Shown here piece after piece: positions 51,094 through 61,550 of a stretch of DNA of 64,000 nucleotides. Both the position numbers and the translations under genes were made by a program. The notes below the pieces were generated by a model that was not told where the DNA came from, ran no database searches, and was given only the letters and a program-made list of their open reading frames with translations. How positions within the stretch are numbered: the first letter of the stretch is position 1; every line of letters begins with the position of its first letter. Source of the stretch: Sesamum alatum. Its lineage: Eukaryota > Streptophyta > Magnoliopsida > Lamiales > Pedaliaceae. The DNA lies in the NCBI GenBank assembly GCA_034509735.1, contig JACGWO010000007.1, positions 62,001 to 126,000 of the forward strand, given 5' to 3'.

Positions 51094-54000
51094 GTGAAAG
51101 GAGTTATTCACACGATCGCTGGAGGACCAACGGGAAGTGACTCTATGAGGTCGCAAAAAAGATACGCCCGAGGTAGGCTTGAAAGTGGGAAGGAAATGAT
51201 TTTAAATGTTGAGCAAGAAGAAGAGATCACGTTTGGCAGAAAGGACATGGCATCAGAAATGGGGTCGCAGAATGACCCTATGGTGATCAAGATGGACATA
51301 GCAAATTTCTTAGTACATAAGGTGTTAGTGGACAATGGTAGCTCGGTAGACATTTTGTTCATGGGAGCACTAAGGAAAATGGGGCTAGACGATGCATCAT
51401 TGCAACCAGTGCGAACCCCCTGATAGGATTTGGGGGCAGCGAGGTGACGTCTTTGGGAACAATCGACCTCCCAGCTTCGTTGGGGGATGAGCCAAGAAGG
51501 AGCACAATGATGGTAAGGTTTTTGGTGGTAGACACGCCATTTGCATATAACGTAATTTTGGGGAGACCCAGTTTGAATTTGTTTCAGGCGATAGTGTCCA
51601 CCTATCACCTAAAGATGAAGTTCCCAACAAGGCACGGAGTAGGTGAGGTACGTTGCGACCAAAAAGAGGCGAGAAAGTGTTATAATCTCTCCCTGAAAAA
51701 AGGTGAGGACGATTTAAGGACCAAGAGAAAGATAGGGGCCGAACACCCAGACGAGGAAGTGGACACTTTAAAAAAATCCAAGCCCGAGCGGATAGAGCCA
51801 TCGGAAGAATATAAAATGATCGAGCTTGTGCAAGGGGAAACAAGTAAAACGACAAGAATAGGGTGGCGGATGAACTCGAGTTTGGAGACAATGGTGATTG
51901 ACTTCCTTAAGGAGAACATTGATATGTTTGCATGGAGCCCGTCAGACTTCAAAGGTATTGATCCAGAAGTTATAGTGCATAGACTTAATGTTGACCCACA
52001 GGTTAAGCCTGTCAAGCAGAAGAAAAGGACGTTTGGGGTCGAGAGGAATAAGATCATTGAGGCCGAGGTGAACAAGTTGCTAGAAGCCGGATACGTAACT
52101 GAGGTGCAATACACCGAATGGTTGTCGAACGTGGTGATCGTTCCAAAGGCGTATGGAAAATGGCACATGTGCATAGACTTCACGGATTTAAACAAAGCAT
52201 GCCCTAAGGACCCCTACCCGCTACCTCGAATTGACTTATTGGTAGATTCCACCGCAGGATGCGCGTTGTTCAGTATGATGGACGCCTATCAAGGATATCA
52301 TTAGATCTTCATGGCGGAGGAAGATAGAGATAAGACGTCTTTTGTAACTGAAAATGGTATTTATTGTTATAATATAATGCCATTTGGCTTGAAAAATGCA
52401 GGCGCTACCTACCAAATGTTGGTGAACAGGTTGTTCAAAGGACTCATAGGAAAAACTATGGAGGTTTATGTGGATGACATGTTAGTCAAAAGCAAGAAGG
52501 AAGACGACCATCTCACCCATCTCAAGAAGGCGTTCAAAGTAATGAGAACATATGGAATGAAGCTTAACCCGTCGAAATGTACTTTTAGGGTGAGAGGTGG
52601 CAAGTTCTTGGGGTACATGTTGAGTGAGAAAGGGATAGAAGCAAATCCAGAAAAGATTGAAGCGATCATGGGGTTGAATTCCCCAAAGACGATGAAGGAA
52701 GTGCAGAAGTTAGCAGGGAAGGTTGCATCTTTGAATTGTTTCATCTCACGGTCAATAGATAGAAATTTACCATTTTTCAAAACACTAAGGAAAATGAAAG
52801 AATTCAGGTGGATGGAGGAATGCGAACAGGCGTTACAAGACTTGAAGCGTTACTTGACAAACCCGCCATTACTAGCGAACCCAAGGTTGGTGAACCGTTA
52901 TACTTGTACTTGGCAGTATCCGAGGATGCCGTGAGCTCGGTATTGGTGAAAGAAGAGTCCGGGTCGCAAATTCTCGTCTATTATGTAAGTAAGATGTTAC
53001 AGGGAGCCGAGAGGCGATACATTCAGATTGAGAAGCTCGCATTGGCACTAGTCACCACGGCCAGAAGGTTGCGGCCGTACTTTCAATCGCACAAGGTGGT
53101 CGTCCTGACCAACCACCCCTTGAAGCAAATCATGTCAAAGCCAGATGCATCGGGTCGACTAATTAAGTGGGCCGTTGAATTGGGAGAATTCGACATTGAA
53201 TATCAGGCAAGAACTTCTATTAAAGCCCAAGTTTTTGCTGATTTTATTGTAGAGCTCGCAGGTGAACAAACACAGGAGGAGCAAACGGATGGCTCTTGCA
53301 CGTAGATGGGTCATCTAACTAGAGCAATGGAGGAGCTGGCATTTTATTGCAAGGTCCAGAAGATGTTGAGATCGAGGTCGCAGCCAAGCTTGCATTCCCT
53401 GCGACCAACAACGAGGCTGAGTATGAAGCCCTAGTTTTGGGGTTGGAAATGGCACACCGGGCTGGAGTATAAAAGTTAGACGTTTATACCGATTCATAGT
53501 TGGTGGCTATGCAGATAAAAGGATCATACAAAACGCGTGAATGGTCCATGACTCAGTACTTGAAAAAAGTAAAAGAGATGATGAAAAAATTTGATAAATG
53601 CACAATTCAGCAAATACCAAGAGAGGAAAATGAAGGAGCGGATGCCTTGTCGAAATTCGGTGCCCTGGTCGCTGGCGTGAAAAATCAAAAAATTGCTGTA
53701 GTAATCAAGGAGATGGGAGCAGTGGGCGAACCCACATTCGAGGTGCAAAATATAGAGAGTGAGAGATCATGAAAAACCGACATCATGAAATACCTGGAAG
53801 AAGGGGTCGTACCCAATGACCCTAATGAAGCAAAACGATTGAAGTTCAAAGCAAATTGATAACAATGTTAGAAGGTGAACTATACAAACGATCAATTGAC
53901 GGACTTTGCTGAAGTGTCTCACGTTGGAGAAAGCAGAGTACGTGTTAAGGGAAATACTCGAAGGAAACTGTGGAAATCACTGGGGTGGAAGGTCACTAGC

Positions 54001-54939
54001 ACAAAAGGTAACCTGACAAGGATATTTTTGGCCAACTCTGGTAAAAGATGTGATGGAATTCACTAAGAAATGCGAAAGTTGTAAAAAATACGTGACCCTG
54101 ATATATGCACCAGCGACCCTAATGGAACCTATAAAAATCACATGTCCTTTTGACCAATGGGGGATCAACATCGTAGGACCTTTCCCACCAGCACCAGCTC
54201 AAAAAAAGTTTGTTATTGTAGCAGTGAAGTATTTCTCCAAGTGGGTGGAGGCAGAAGCTTTGGCAAAAATCTCTGAAAAAGAGGTGATAAATTTCATTTG
54301 GAAGAATATCATTTGCAGGTTTGGCATACCGCGCGTCTTGATCTCAGACAATGGGATGCAATTCCAAGGAAAGGGGATCGTGGCGTGGTGCAAAGAGCTT
54401 AAGATACAACAAAACTTCACTGCAGTAGGAAACCCACAAGGCTGGAAGGTGCCAAGGGGTCGTGGGTCGAGGAATTGTCAGGAGTATTATGGGCATACCG
54501 TACGACTCCTCGATCATCAACAGGTGATACGTCTTTTTGTTTGGTTTATGGAACTGAAGCAATAATACCCGCAGAAATTGGCGAAGAGACAACTCAGGTC
54601 GCACAATATGACCCTCAGGAAAACCAAGGAGCAAGAGCTTTCGACCTCACCACCATCGAGGAGAAGCGCGATCACGCTTATGCGAGGATCTTGCACCACA
54701 AAAGCCTAATGATGAGAAGCTACAACCATAGGGTGAAGTCAAGAAACTTCTAAGTAGGTGATCTAGTCCTAAAGAAAGTTGAAGTATCTACGCACGTTGG
54801 GAAGTTAGACCCAAGTTGGGAAGGACCTTACAAGGTAGTTGAAGTAAAAAAGAAGGGAACGTACAAGTTGCAAGATCTGGAAAGAAAAGATCTCCCACGA
54901 TCATGGAATATTCATAACTTGAAAAAATTTTATGCTTAA
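51094..54939 (+). pseudogene. gypsy pol: protease, RT, two RNase H, integrase (broken)
   Basis: Protease: VLVDNGSSVDILF at 51325-51363. After a one-base frame change in a C run near 51420 the frame continues to reverse transcriptase at about 51990-52770, with MCIDFTDLNKACPKDPYPLP, FGLKNAGATYQ and the catalytic VYVDDMLVKSK. RNase H: about 52890-53270. Plant-type second RNase H: about 53297-53680 with NNEAEYEALVLGLEMA. Integrase: Zn-binding part at about 53890-54090 (FTKKCESCKKY), core with FDQWGINIVGPFPP, ISDNGMQF (54330-54370), and a C-terminal GDLVLKKVE-type domain ending at 54939. Frame changes occur near 51420, 52885, 53285, 53860-53920 and 54445; in-frame stops at 52302, 53320, 53470, 53497, 53770, 54014 and 54751. 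No functional polyprotein can be made. Confidence 0.88.
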
Positions 54940-55194
54940 GGCGGGACGCGCAACCAGAAGGCATTTAGTCCGAAAAAGACTACTTTTTGTGCTAAGCTTC
55001 AAGACGCAGGTCTGTGAAAGACAATCGAGACTTCATGTAAACGATCTGTGAAAGATCTAGAATAGCATGATCTGAAAAAGATCCCTTTTGTGGCTAGTTC
55101 AATTTTTGAAAGGTCATCAAATGTAAAGATCTGAGAAAGATCGTGTAATGCAATCAAGCTATTCAAATTTGCGACCATTTTATGCAATTGTTTA
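54940..55194 (+). other. start of gypsy 3' untranslated region
   Basis: Directly after the pol stop. Contains the words GTGCTAAG...AAGACGC and GATCTGTGAAAGATC, single examples of the units that are amplified downstream. The stretch at about 55035-55110 is repeated at about 56145-56215. Confidence 0.6.
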
Positions 55195-55760
55195 CCTCGC
55201 TACGTGAGATCATCTCAAAATGATCTGAAAAAGATCGTCTCAAGTGATCTGAAAAAGATCACCTCAAAACGATCTTAAAAAGATCGTTCACCTCAAGTGA
55301 TCTGAAAAAGATCACCTCAAAGCGATCTAAAAAAGATCGTTCATCTCAAGTGATCTGAAAACGATCACCTTAGAACGATTTGAGAAAGATCGTTCACCTC
55401 AAGTGATCTGAAAAAGATCACCTTAGAACAATATGAAAAAGATCGTTCACCTCAAGTGATATGAAAAAGGTCACCTTAGAACGATCTAAGAAAGATCGTT
55501 CACCTCAAGTGATCTGAAAAAGATCACCTTAGAACGATCTGAAAAAGTTCGTTCACCTCAAGTGATCTGAAAAAGATCACCTTAGAACGATCTGAAAAAG
55601 ATCGTTCACCTCAAGTAATCTGAAAAAGATCACCTTAAAACGATCTGAAAAAGATTGTTCACCTCAAGTGATCAACGATCTGAAAAAGATTGTTCATCTC
55701 AAGTGATCTGAAAAAGATCACCTTAGAACGATCTGAAAAAGATCGTTCACCTCAAGTGAT
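55195..55760 (+). repeat. GATC-rich tandem array A (about 53-bp units)
   Basis: About ten copies of a unit made of two short palindrome-like modules, GATCTGAAAAAGATC, spaced by CACCTTAGAAC and GTTCACCTCAAGT. Copies differ by single substitutions and small deletions (one unit near 55660 is shortened). No coding potential. Confidence 0.92.
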
Positions 55761-55763
55761 TTG

Positions 55764-56150
55764 TGCTAAGTCTCAAGACGCTTTTGGGTGTCATGCGATC
55801 AGGAAGCAGATGGTCTGTGAAAGACTACTTTTGTGCTAAGTCTCAAGACACTTTTGGGTGTCATGCGATCAAGAAGCAGATGGTCTGTGAAAGACCACTT
55901 TTGTGCTAAATCTCAAGACGCTTATGGGTGATATGCGACCAGAAAATAGACGGTCTATGGAGGACCACTTTGGTACTAAGTTTGGAGACGCTTTCGAAAG
56001 ACACGCGATCAGAAGGCAGATGGTCTGAGAAAGACCATTTTTTGTGCTAAGTCTCAAGACGCTTGTGGGTGACATGTGACTAGAAAATCGATGGTCTGTG
56101 AAAGACCACTTTTGGGCTAAGTTTTTGGGACGCTTATGGAAGCCATGTAA
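55764..56150 (+). repeat. tandem array B (about 70-bp units)
   Basis: About five and a half copies of a different unit with landmarks TGTGCTAAGTCTCAAGACGC, ATGCGATCA and GATGGTCTGTGAAAGACC. It is sandwiched between the two GATC-rich blocks. The last unit runs into a second copy of the 3' UTR start. Confidence 0.9.
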
Positions 56151-56215
56151 ACGATCATTGAAAGATCTAAAATAGCAAGATCTGAAAAAGATCCCTTTTG
56201 TGATTAGCTCAAACT

Positions 56216-56726
56216 TTGAAAGTTCACCTCAAAACGAGCTGATAAAGATCGTCTCAAGTGATCTGTGAAAGATCACCTCAAAATGATCTGGAAAAGATTG
56301 TCTCAAGTGATCTGTGAAAGATCACCTCAAAACGATCTAAAAAATATCATCTCAAGTGATCAGTGAAAGATCACCTCAGAACCATTTGAAAAAGATCGTC
56401 TCAAGTGATCTGTGAAAGATCACCTCAAAATGATCTGAAAAAGATCATCTCAGGTAATCTGTGAAAGATAATCTCAAAATGATTTGAAAAAGATCGTCCC
56501 ATGCGATCTATGATAGATCACCTCAAAACGATCTGAAAAAGATCACCTCAAAAGATAATATCAAAACGATCTGAAAAAGATCGTCTCATGCGATCTATGA
56601 TAAATCACCTCAAAACAATTTGAAAAAGATCACCTCAAACGATCTGAAAAAGATCATCTCAAGTGATCTGCGAAAGATCACCTCAAAACGATCTGAAAAA
56701 GATCGCCTGAAGTGATCTGAGGTGAT
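56216..56726 (+). repeat. GATC-rich tandem array A' (about 50-bp units)
   Basis: Variant of array A with CACCTCAAAACGATCTG and GTCTCAAGTGATCTGTGAA spacers, around ten more diverged units. It ends abruptly in GAGGTGATCTACATCACG at the junction with the duplicated host flank. Confidence 0.9.
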
Positions 56727-56881
56727 CTACATCACGAAGTGTCTGCCGATGTGACTCCTGTGATATTATGGCGGAGCGCATCAAGTATTAACCATAAAGC
56801 TTGCTGGCCCGAAATTGAATTGTTGACTGTATGTTGTTCTTGTTCCACATGGTGTTAGACAGACAGATTAGTATCGAACTG
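56727..56881 (+). repeat. right copy of ~150-bp direct repeat flanking the gypsy element
   Basis: Second copy of the host-like flank, directly after the GATC-rich array and continuing into single-copy DNA after GAACTG. About ten extra bases near the start (AAGTGTCTGC region) distinguish it from the left copy. Confidence 0.9.
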
Positions 56882-57283
56882 ATTTCTTTGAAGTCAGGTG
56901 AAGTGTTGTGGAATTGTTTCATATGTTATGACTGTTGACAGTAAGACAAGTTGATGTAACTAGTGATAAACTCGTGACTTTTTATGACCTTATTCGTGTC
57001 ACTATATTTATGACTTACTAGTTGCTTGTAATCTGTTATCCTTTTTGAACTTGAAATCCGTTTTTGCTGAATTCAGAGCTTTGAATTGGTCTTAGATGCT
57101 ATCTTGGCTCCATTTTTATGTTTATTACATCACCCCTGAAGACCCTGTTCGGAAATTTCTTTCCTACACCTTCAAATTCTTCTAAAGGAAAAGGCGTTTT
57201 CAAGTCAGATAAGTTCACATAACTCCACTTGATTCAAGCAACAGTTTTCAGACAACACACCATCTCTCTCTCATTCAGCAACA
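56882..57283 (+). promoter_or_regulatory. 5' flank of the LRR receptor kinase
   Basis: Host DNA between the right flank repeat and the ATG. AT-rich, with the CTCTCTCTC leader-like stretch at 57264-57272 just before the start codon. No other gene is seen; the gypsy insertion lies only about 400 bases upstream of the coding start. Confidence 0.45.
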
Positions 57284-60200
57284 ATGAATTCCATCTTTTT
57301 GCCTTCACCATTTCTCCGTTTTTCCTTCATCAATTCCTTGATATTCCTCTCTTGTTATATGCCCTTGTATAAAACCTCCTCCATACAAACCATCTCAGGA
57401 AATATGACTGATAGAATGGCTTTACTCGCATTCAAGGCTGCCCTAATCTCTGATCCACTGCATGTGACCGAATCTTGGAAGGGCTCAACATATTTTTGCA
57501 GTTGGATTGGCATAACTTGCAGCCTCAGGCACCCGAGAGTAGTCAAGCTCGACTTGCATTCCAGCATGCTAGTTGGCTCATTGTCACCCTCAATAGGTAA
57601 CCTCAGTTTTCTTAGAGAGGTCCAACTCTATAACAACGGTTTAACAGGTGAAATCCCCTCAGACATAGGCAAGTTATCAAGGCTGACAATATTAAGCCTT
57701 GAAAACAACCCATTTTCTGGTGAAATTCCAAGAAACATATCAAGGTGCTCGAATCTGATAAAGCTCGGATTGGGGGGTAACCATCTGGTGGGCTCAGTTC
57801 CAATGGAATTCCAGTCACTGTCAAATCTTCAGCTGTTTTTCCTCTACCTCAACAACTTGACAGGAGAGTTACCACCTTATCTTGGAAATATAACATCCCT
57901 TGTATCAATTTCTGTAGGAGGAAATTATTTTGTAGGGAATATCCCTGATACTCTTGGTCATCTCAAGAATTTGCAGTATATTGAGCTTGGCTTCAATAAT
58001 CTCTCTGGCACTTTTCCTCCATCATTTTTCAACATATCATCATTGACAAATATTGATATACCAGAGAATAAAATTCATGGGAGCCTTCCATCTGACATAT
58101 TCGTTGCTCTTCCAAGACTGCAAAGGCTAAACGTAGCCAGAAATCAACTGACTGGAAACATTCCTTCATCAGTATCAAATGCCACTGAGCTTCTGTTGTT
58201 TGCTATCAATATAAATGGATTCAGTGGAGAAGTTCCGTCTTTCAAAGGTTCGCAGAAACTTGAGTGGCTGGCACTCAACAGGAATCAACTTGGACATGGG
58301 GAACCTGGTGATTTGAATTTCATGTCATCCTTGCTCAACTGTACCCAATTACAGTTACTGCATCTGAGTGAAAATGATTTTGAAGGATTTTTACCCAGAT
58401 TTATAGGCAACTTTTCAAACCTTAGGCGGTTCACAGTTGGAGAGAATCGAATACATGGTAATATTCCCTCTGAGATTGGAGATATCGCCAACTTGGAGAC
58501 ACTGTATTTGTGGTCAAACCAACTAACAGGTAGTATTCCTAATTCCATTGGCAAACTTCAAAACCTGAAAATATTGTCCATGCCGCAGAATATATTATCT
58601 GGGAAAATTCCATCTTCTTTTGGGAATCTAACCATGCTGACTAAAATGTACCTGCAAGCAAACCACTTGCAGTGTACAATCCCTTCTGCTCTTGGGAAAT
58701 GCCAGTCTTTGTTGGCAGTTGATATTTCACACAACAATCTTGGTGGTTCTTTACCCGTAGAAATTTTTACTCTTTCTTCTTTAACTGAAGTCCTTGAAAT
58801 CTCAAGCAACTCTTTAGTGGGATCTCTTCCTTCAGATGTGCGCAGTCTAGAACATCTAGTTTTACTGAATCTTTCAAACAACAAGTTGTCTGGTGCAATT
58901 CCAGACAGCTTTGGCAGTTTAATAAGCTTAAGGGAGCTTTACTTGGCGAATAACTCTTTTTATGGAAATATTTCTCCTTCCTTAAGTTCCTTGAAAAGCC
59001 TAGAAGTTCTTGATCTTTCGCAGAATGACTTCACAGGTGAAATTCCTGAGTTCTTGGAAAACTTCTCATTCTTAAGGAACTTAAATTTATCTTTCAATGA
59101 TTTTGAAGGTGAAGTACCAGCGAAAGGAGTTTTCCGAAATGGAAGCCAAGTTTCAGTAAACCACAATCCAAGGCTTTGTGGTGGTTTTCCAGGTTTGGAG
59201 CTTCCCATATGCCCCAAAAGAAAAACACCAAAGAAATCAAGAACATCTCACTCCCTAAAGCTAATCATTTTAATATGTAGTTTGACATTGGTGGTCAAAC
59301 TGGTTTTGCTGTTTGTGTTTGCTTGCTATCAGAAGTACAAGAAAAAGCTCATACCTTCAGAAAGTTCAGATACAATTTTTCTTCCAACAATATCTTTCCA
59401 GAGTCTGTACAATGCAACTGATGGCTTCTCCGAAGCAAGCTTAATTGGTTCGGGGAAGTTCAGCTCTGTGTACAGAGGAATTCTCGATCAAAGTGAATCT
59501 GTTGTTGCTGTGAAAGTACTCAAACTGCAAATAAAAGGAGCTGATAGGAGTTTTCTGGCTGAGTGTGAGGCGTTGAGAAGTATTAGGCACCGCAATCTGG
59601 TCAAAATTTTAACTTCTTGTTCCAGTCTGGATTTCCAGGGGAATGAATTTAAGGCTCTTGTCTATGCATATATGGCAAATGGAAGTTTAGAAGATTGGTT
59701 GCATCAGGATAAAAGATTGGGTGGACCAGATCAGGGACGGAGGCAGCATTTAACGCTGATACAAAGATTGAACATTGCGATTGATGTGGCAAGTGCACTG
59801 GATTATCTCCATCACAACTGTGGAACTCCATTGGTGCACCGTGACATCAAACCGAGTAACATTCTTCTGGATGATGAATTTGTAGCTCATGTGAGTGACT
59901 TTGGCTTGGCCAAGTTTATCCAAGAGGCTACTCAGTCATTGTCAAGCAGCCAAAACAACAGTTGTGGGGGAATTAAGGGTACTATTGGATATGCTGCTCC
60001 AGGTACTATTATTTCCTTATAAAATTAACAGCAAGTCACTAGAAATGAGCACCTTATAGATTATTGCTTCCTCTATATATTGAATTCATTAGCATGCATG
60101 ATGCAGAGTATGGTATGGGGAGAGAGTCATCGACTTATGGGGATGTGTACAGCTACGGTATCCTTTTGCTGGAGTTGTTTACAGGAAAACGTCCCACAGA

Positions 60201-60456
60201 CGATGTTTTCACAAATGGGCTGACCATCCATACTTTTGCTAAAATGGCAATACCAGAACGTGTTATGGAGATTGTTGATCCTAAACTTGTTAATGATGAA
60301 ACAACTGACTTCTCCCAACACCAAATTGAGGAGCACCTTATTTCAGTTTTTCAGGTTGGTATTTCGTGTTCCATGGAATTTCCAGGAGAAAGAATGGAGA
60401 CCAGCAGGATCATTAGTCAACTCTACTCAACTAGAAACGCCCTTTTGAGGATCTGA
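57284..60456 (+). CDS. LRR receptor-like serine/threonine kinase, LRR-XII (EFR/FLS2-like) type
   Basis: Two exons, 57284-60002 and 60107-60456, give 1,022 residues; the intron sits after the APE proline codon, a place typical for this clade. Parts: signal peptide (about 1-32), LRR N-cap (MALLAFKAALISDP, then FCSWIGITC), about 20 LRRs of the LxxNxLTGxIP type (about 90-620), a C-terminal Cys pair around LCGGFPGLELPICP, a membrane helix (about 665-690), and a kinase. Kinase features: Gly loop IGSGKFSSVYRG, catalytic Lys 744 in VVAVKVLKL, HRDIKPSN at 852-859, DFG at 872-874, GTIGYAAP, and exon 2 with GDVYSYGILLLELFTGKRPT. The clade includes immune receptors for bacterial patterns; the ligand here is unknown. 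Unusually the loop is HRD (RD type), not HCD. The frame is intact. Confidence 0.92.
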
Positions 60457-60846
60457 CTAGAGTCTCAAAGAGTTCGCTCACTGTAATAACTTGATTATTG
60501 TCGTTGCAACTGTCCCATTGCTCTGTTGATCAAAGACTGATTGATTAGGTTGAAAGCTTCGCAATGTGCTCAAACTTGACCTATTTTTATGAGGTTAGGC
60601 CAATTAATGCATTTCTTTCTCATGAGAACCAGACCTTTTATAGGAAAATGGTGACATGTTAACAGTTAATGTAATAAATCAACATTTGGGGGGCATACAC
60701 ACAACCTTAGCAAGAAATGCAAAAGAGATACAGATTAGTAGATAACTAAACAAAACTTCTATGGGTGCCTTTAATCAATTGAAGAGGAAAACTGAAGTGA
60801 AATCATCCTGTTGAGCTGCAAGTTGCTCAATGGCATCCCCATCCAC
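60457..60846. other. 3' UTR and spacer, no gene seen
   Basis: AT-rich DNA after the receptor kinase stop. No open frame of note before the copia LTR. Confidence 0.55.
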
Positions 60847-61175
60847 TGTTAGAGTATAAAAAACATATATATCACTCACAACCGGATTGGAGGAAGAGAA
60901 CTCACAAATATACTTCTAAACTTTTCTCTCTTTTTTGGTGTTCTCTACAAATGATTCCAAAATATGGGGTATTTATACTTACACAAATATACCCTTCAAA
61001 CTCTCCTAATAAATAAGTTCATCAAAAACTTAAAGACATACATGCATTACATTAATTCCTATTAATTCATCCAAATATGAAGAGACACATTCATGTATTT
61101 TATCCAAATACATGAATAACATATTCTAGACTTATGTATCTAGTTTATATCTATATATATATATATAATTCAACA
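60847..61175 (-). repeat. copia 3' LTR
   Basis: About 329 bases bounded by TGTTAGAG and TTCAACA (TG...CA ends with TGTT/AACA inverse). On the minus strand it is directly preceded by the polypurine tract AAGGGGGAG (61176-61184). AT-rich inside. Confidence 0.8.
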
Positions 61176-61550
61176 CTCCCCCTTAAACTAGATTCATTAC
61201 TCCAAGTGAAAAACGCAACTTCTTGAAAACATCAAACTTCAAAGCCTTCGTGAAGATATCCGCAATTTGATCTTGTGACTTCACGTACTCAAGCTTCACT
61301 TCCTTCTTTGATATGCATTCTCGAATAAAATGATACTTCATATCAATGTGCTTGCTCCTATCATGAAATACCGGATTCTTGGCTAATGTTATAGCCGACT
61401 TGTTATCCACATAAATCTCTGTCGGATTCTTTTGTTGAAAATTAAGTTCTTTCAACAAACCTCTCAACCAAATAGCATGACAAACACAAGAAGTAACTGC
61501 AACGTACTCCGCTTCGCATGTAGAAAGAGTCACGATAGGTTGTTTCTTCG
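61176..61550 (-). pseudogene. Ty1/copia pol C-terminus (RNase H), 5'-truncated
   Basis: The frame at 61183-61533 encodes the end of copia RNase H: TLSTCEAEYVAVTSC, IYVDNKSAITLAKNPV, HDRSKHIDMKYHFIRE and DIFTKALK. It runs into the polypurine tract and 3' LTR at 60847-61175 in the right order. Everything upstream (gag, integrase, RT) is missing; the frame instead abuts a LINE fragment near 61550. Confidence 0.88.

Larger units (their letters stand above)
49118..56726 (+). mobile_element. decayed Ty3/gypsy retrotransposon, Tat lineage, lacking a 3' LTR
   Basis: Order: 5' LTR, primer-binding-type site TTGGCGCCGTCTGTGGGAA at 49587, gag, protease, reverse transcriptase, RNase H, a second plant-type RNase H, integrase, then a long repeat-filled 3' region. 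Two RNase H domains and a hypervariable tandem-repeat 3' region are established traits of the Tat group of plant gypsy elements. Many in-frame stops and several frameshifts break the frames. I could not find a copy of the 49118-49585 LTR at the right end; the array runs straight into the duplicated host flank. Confidence 0.88.

Noticed and set aside
55195..56726. GATC repeat array as a possible CRISPR array
   Set aside because: Units are contiguous and degenerate with no unique spacers, and this is a plant nuclear retroelement.
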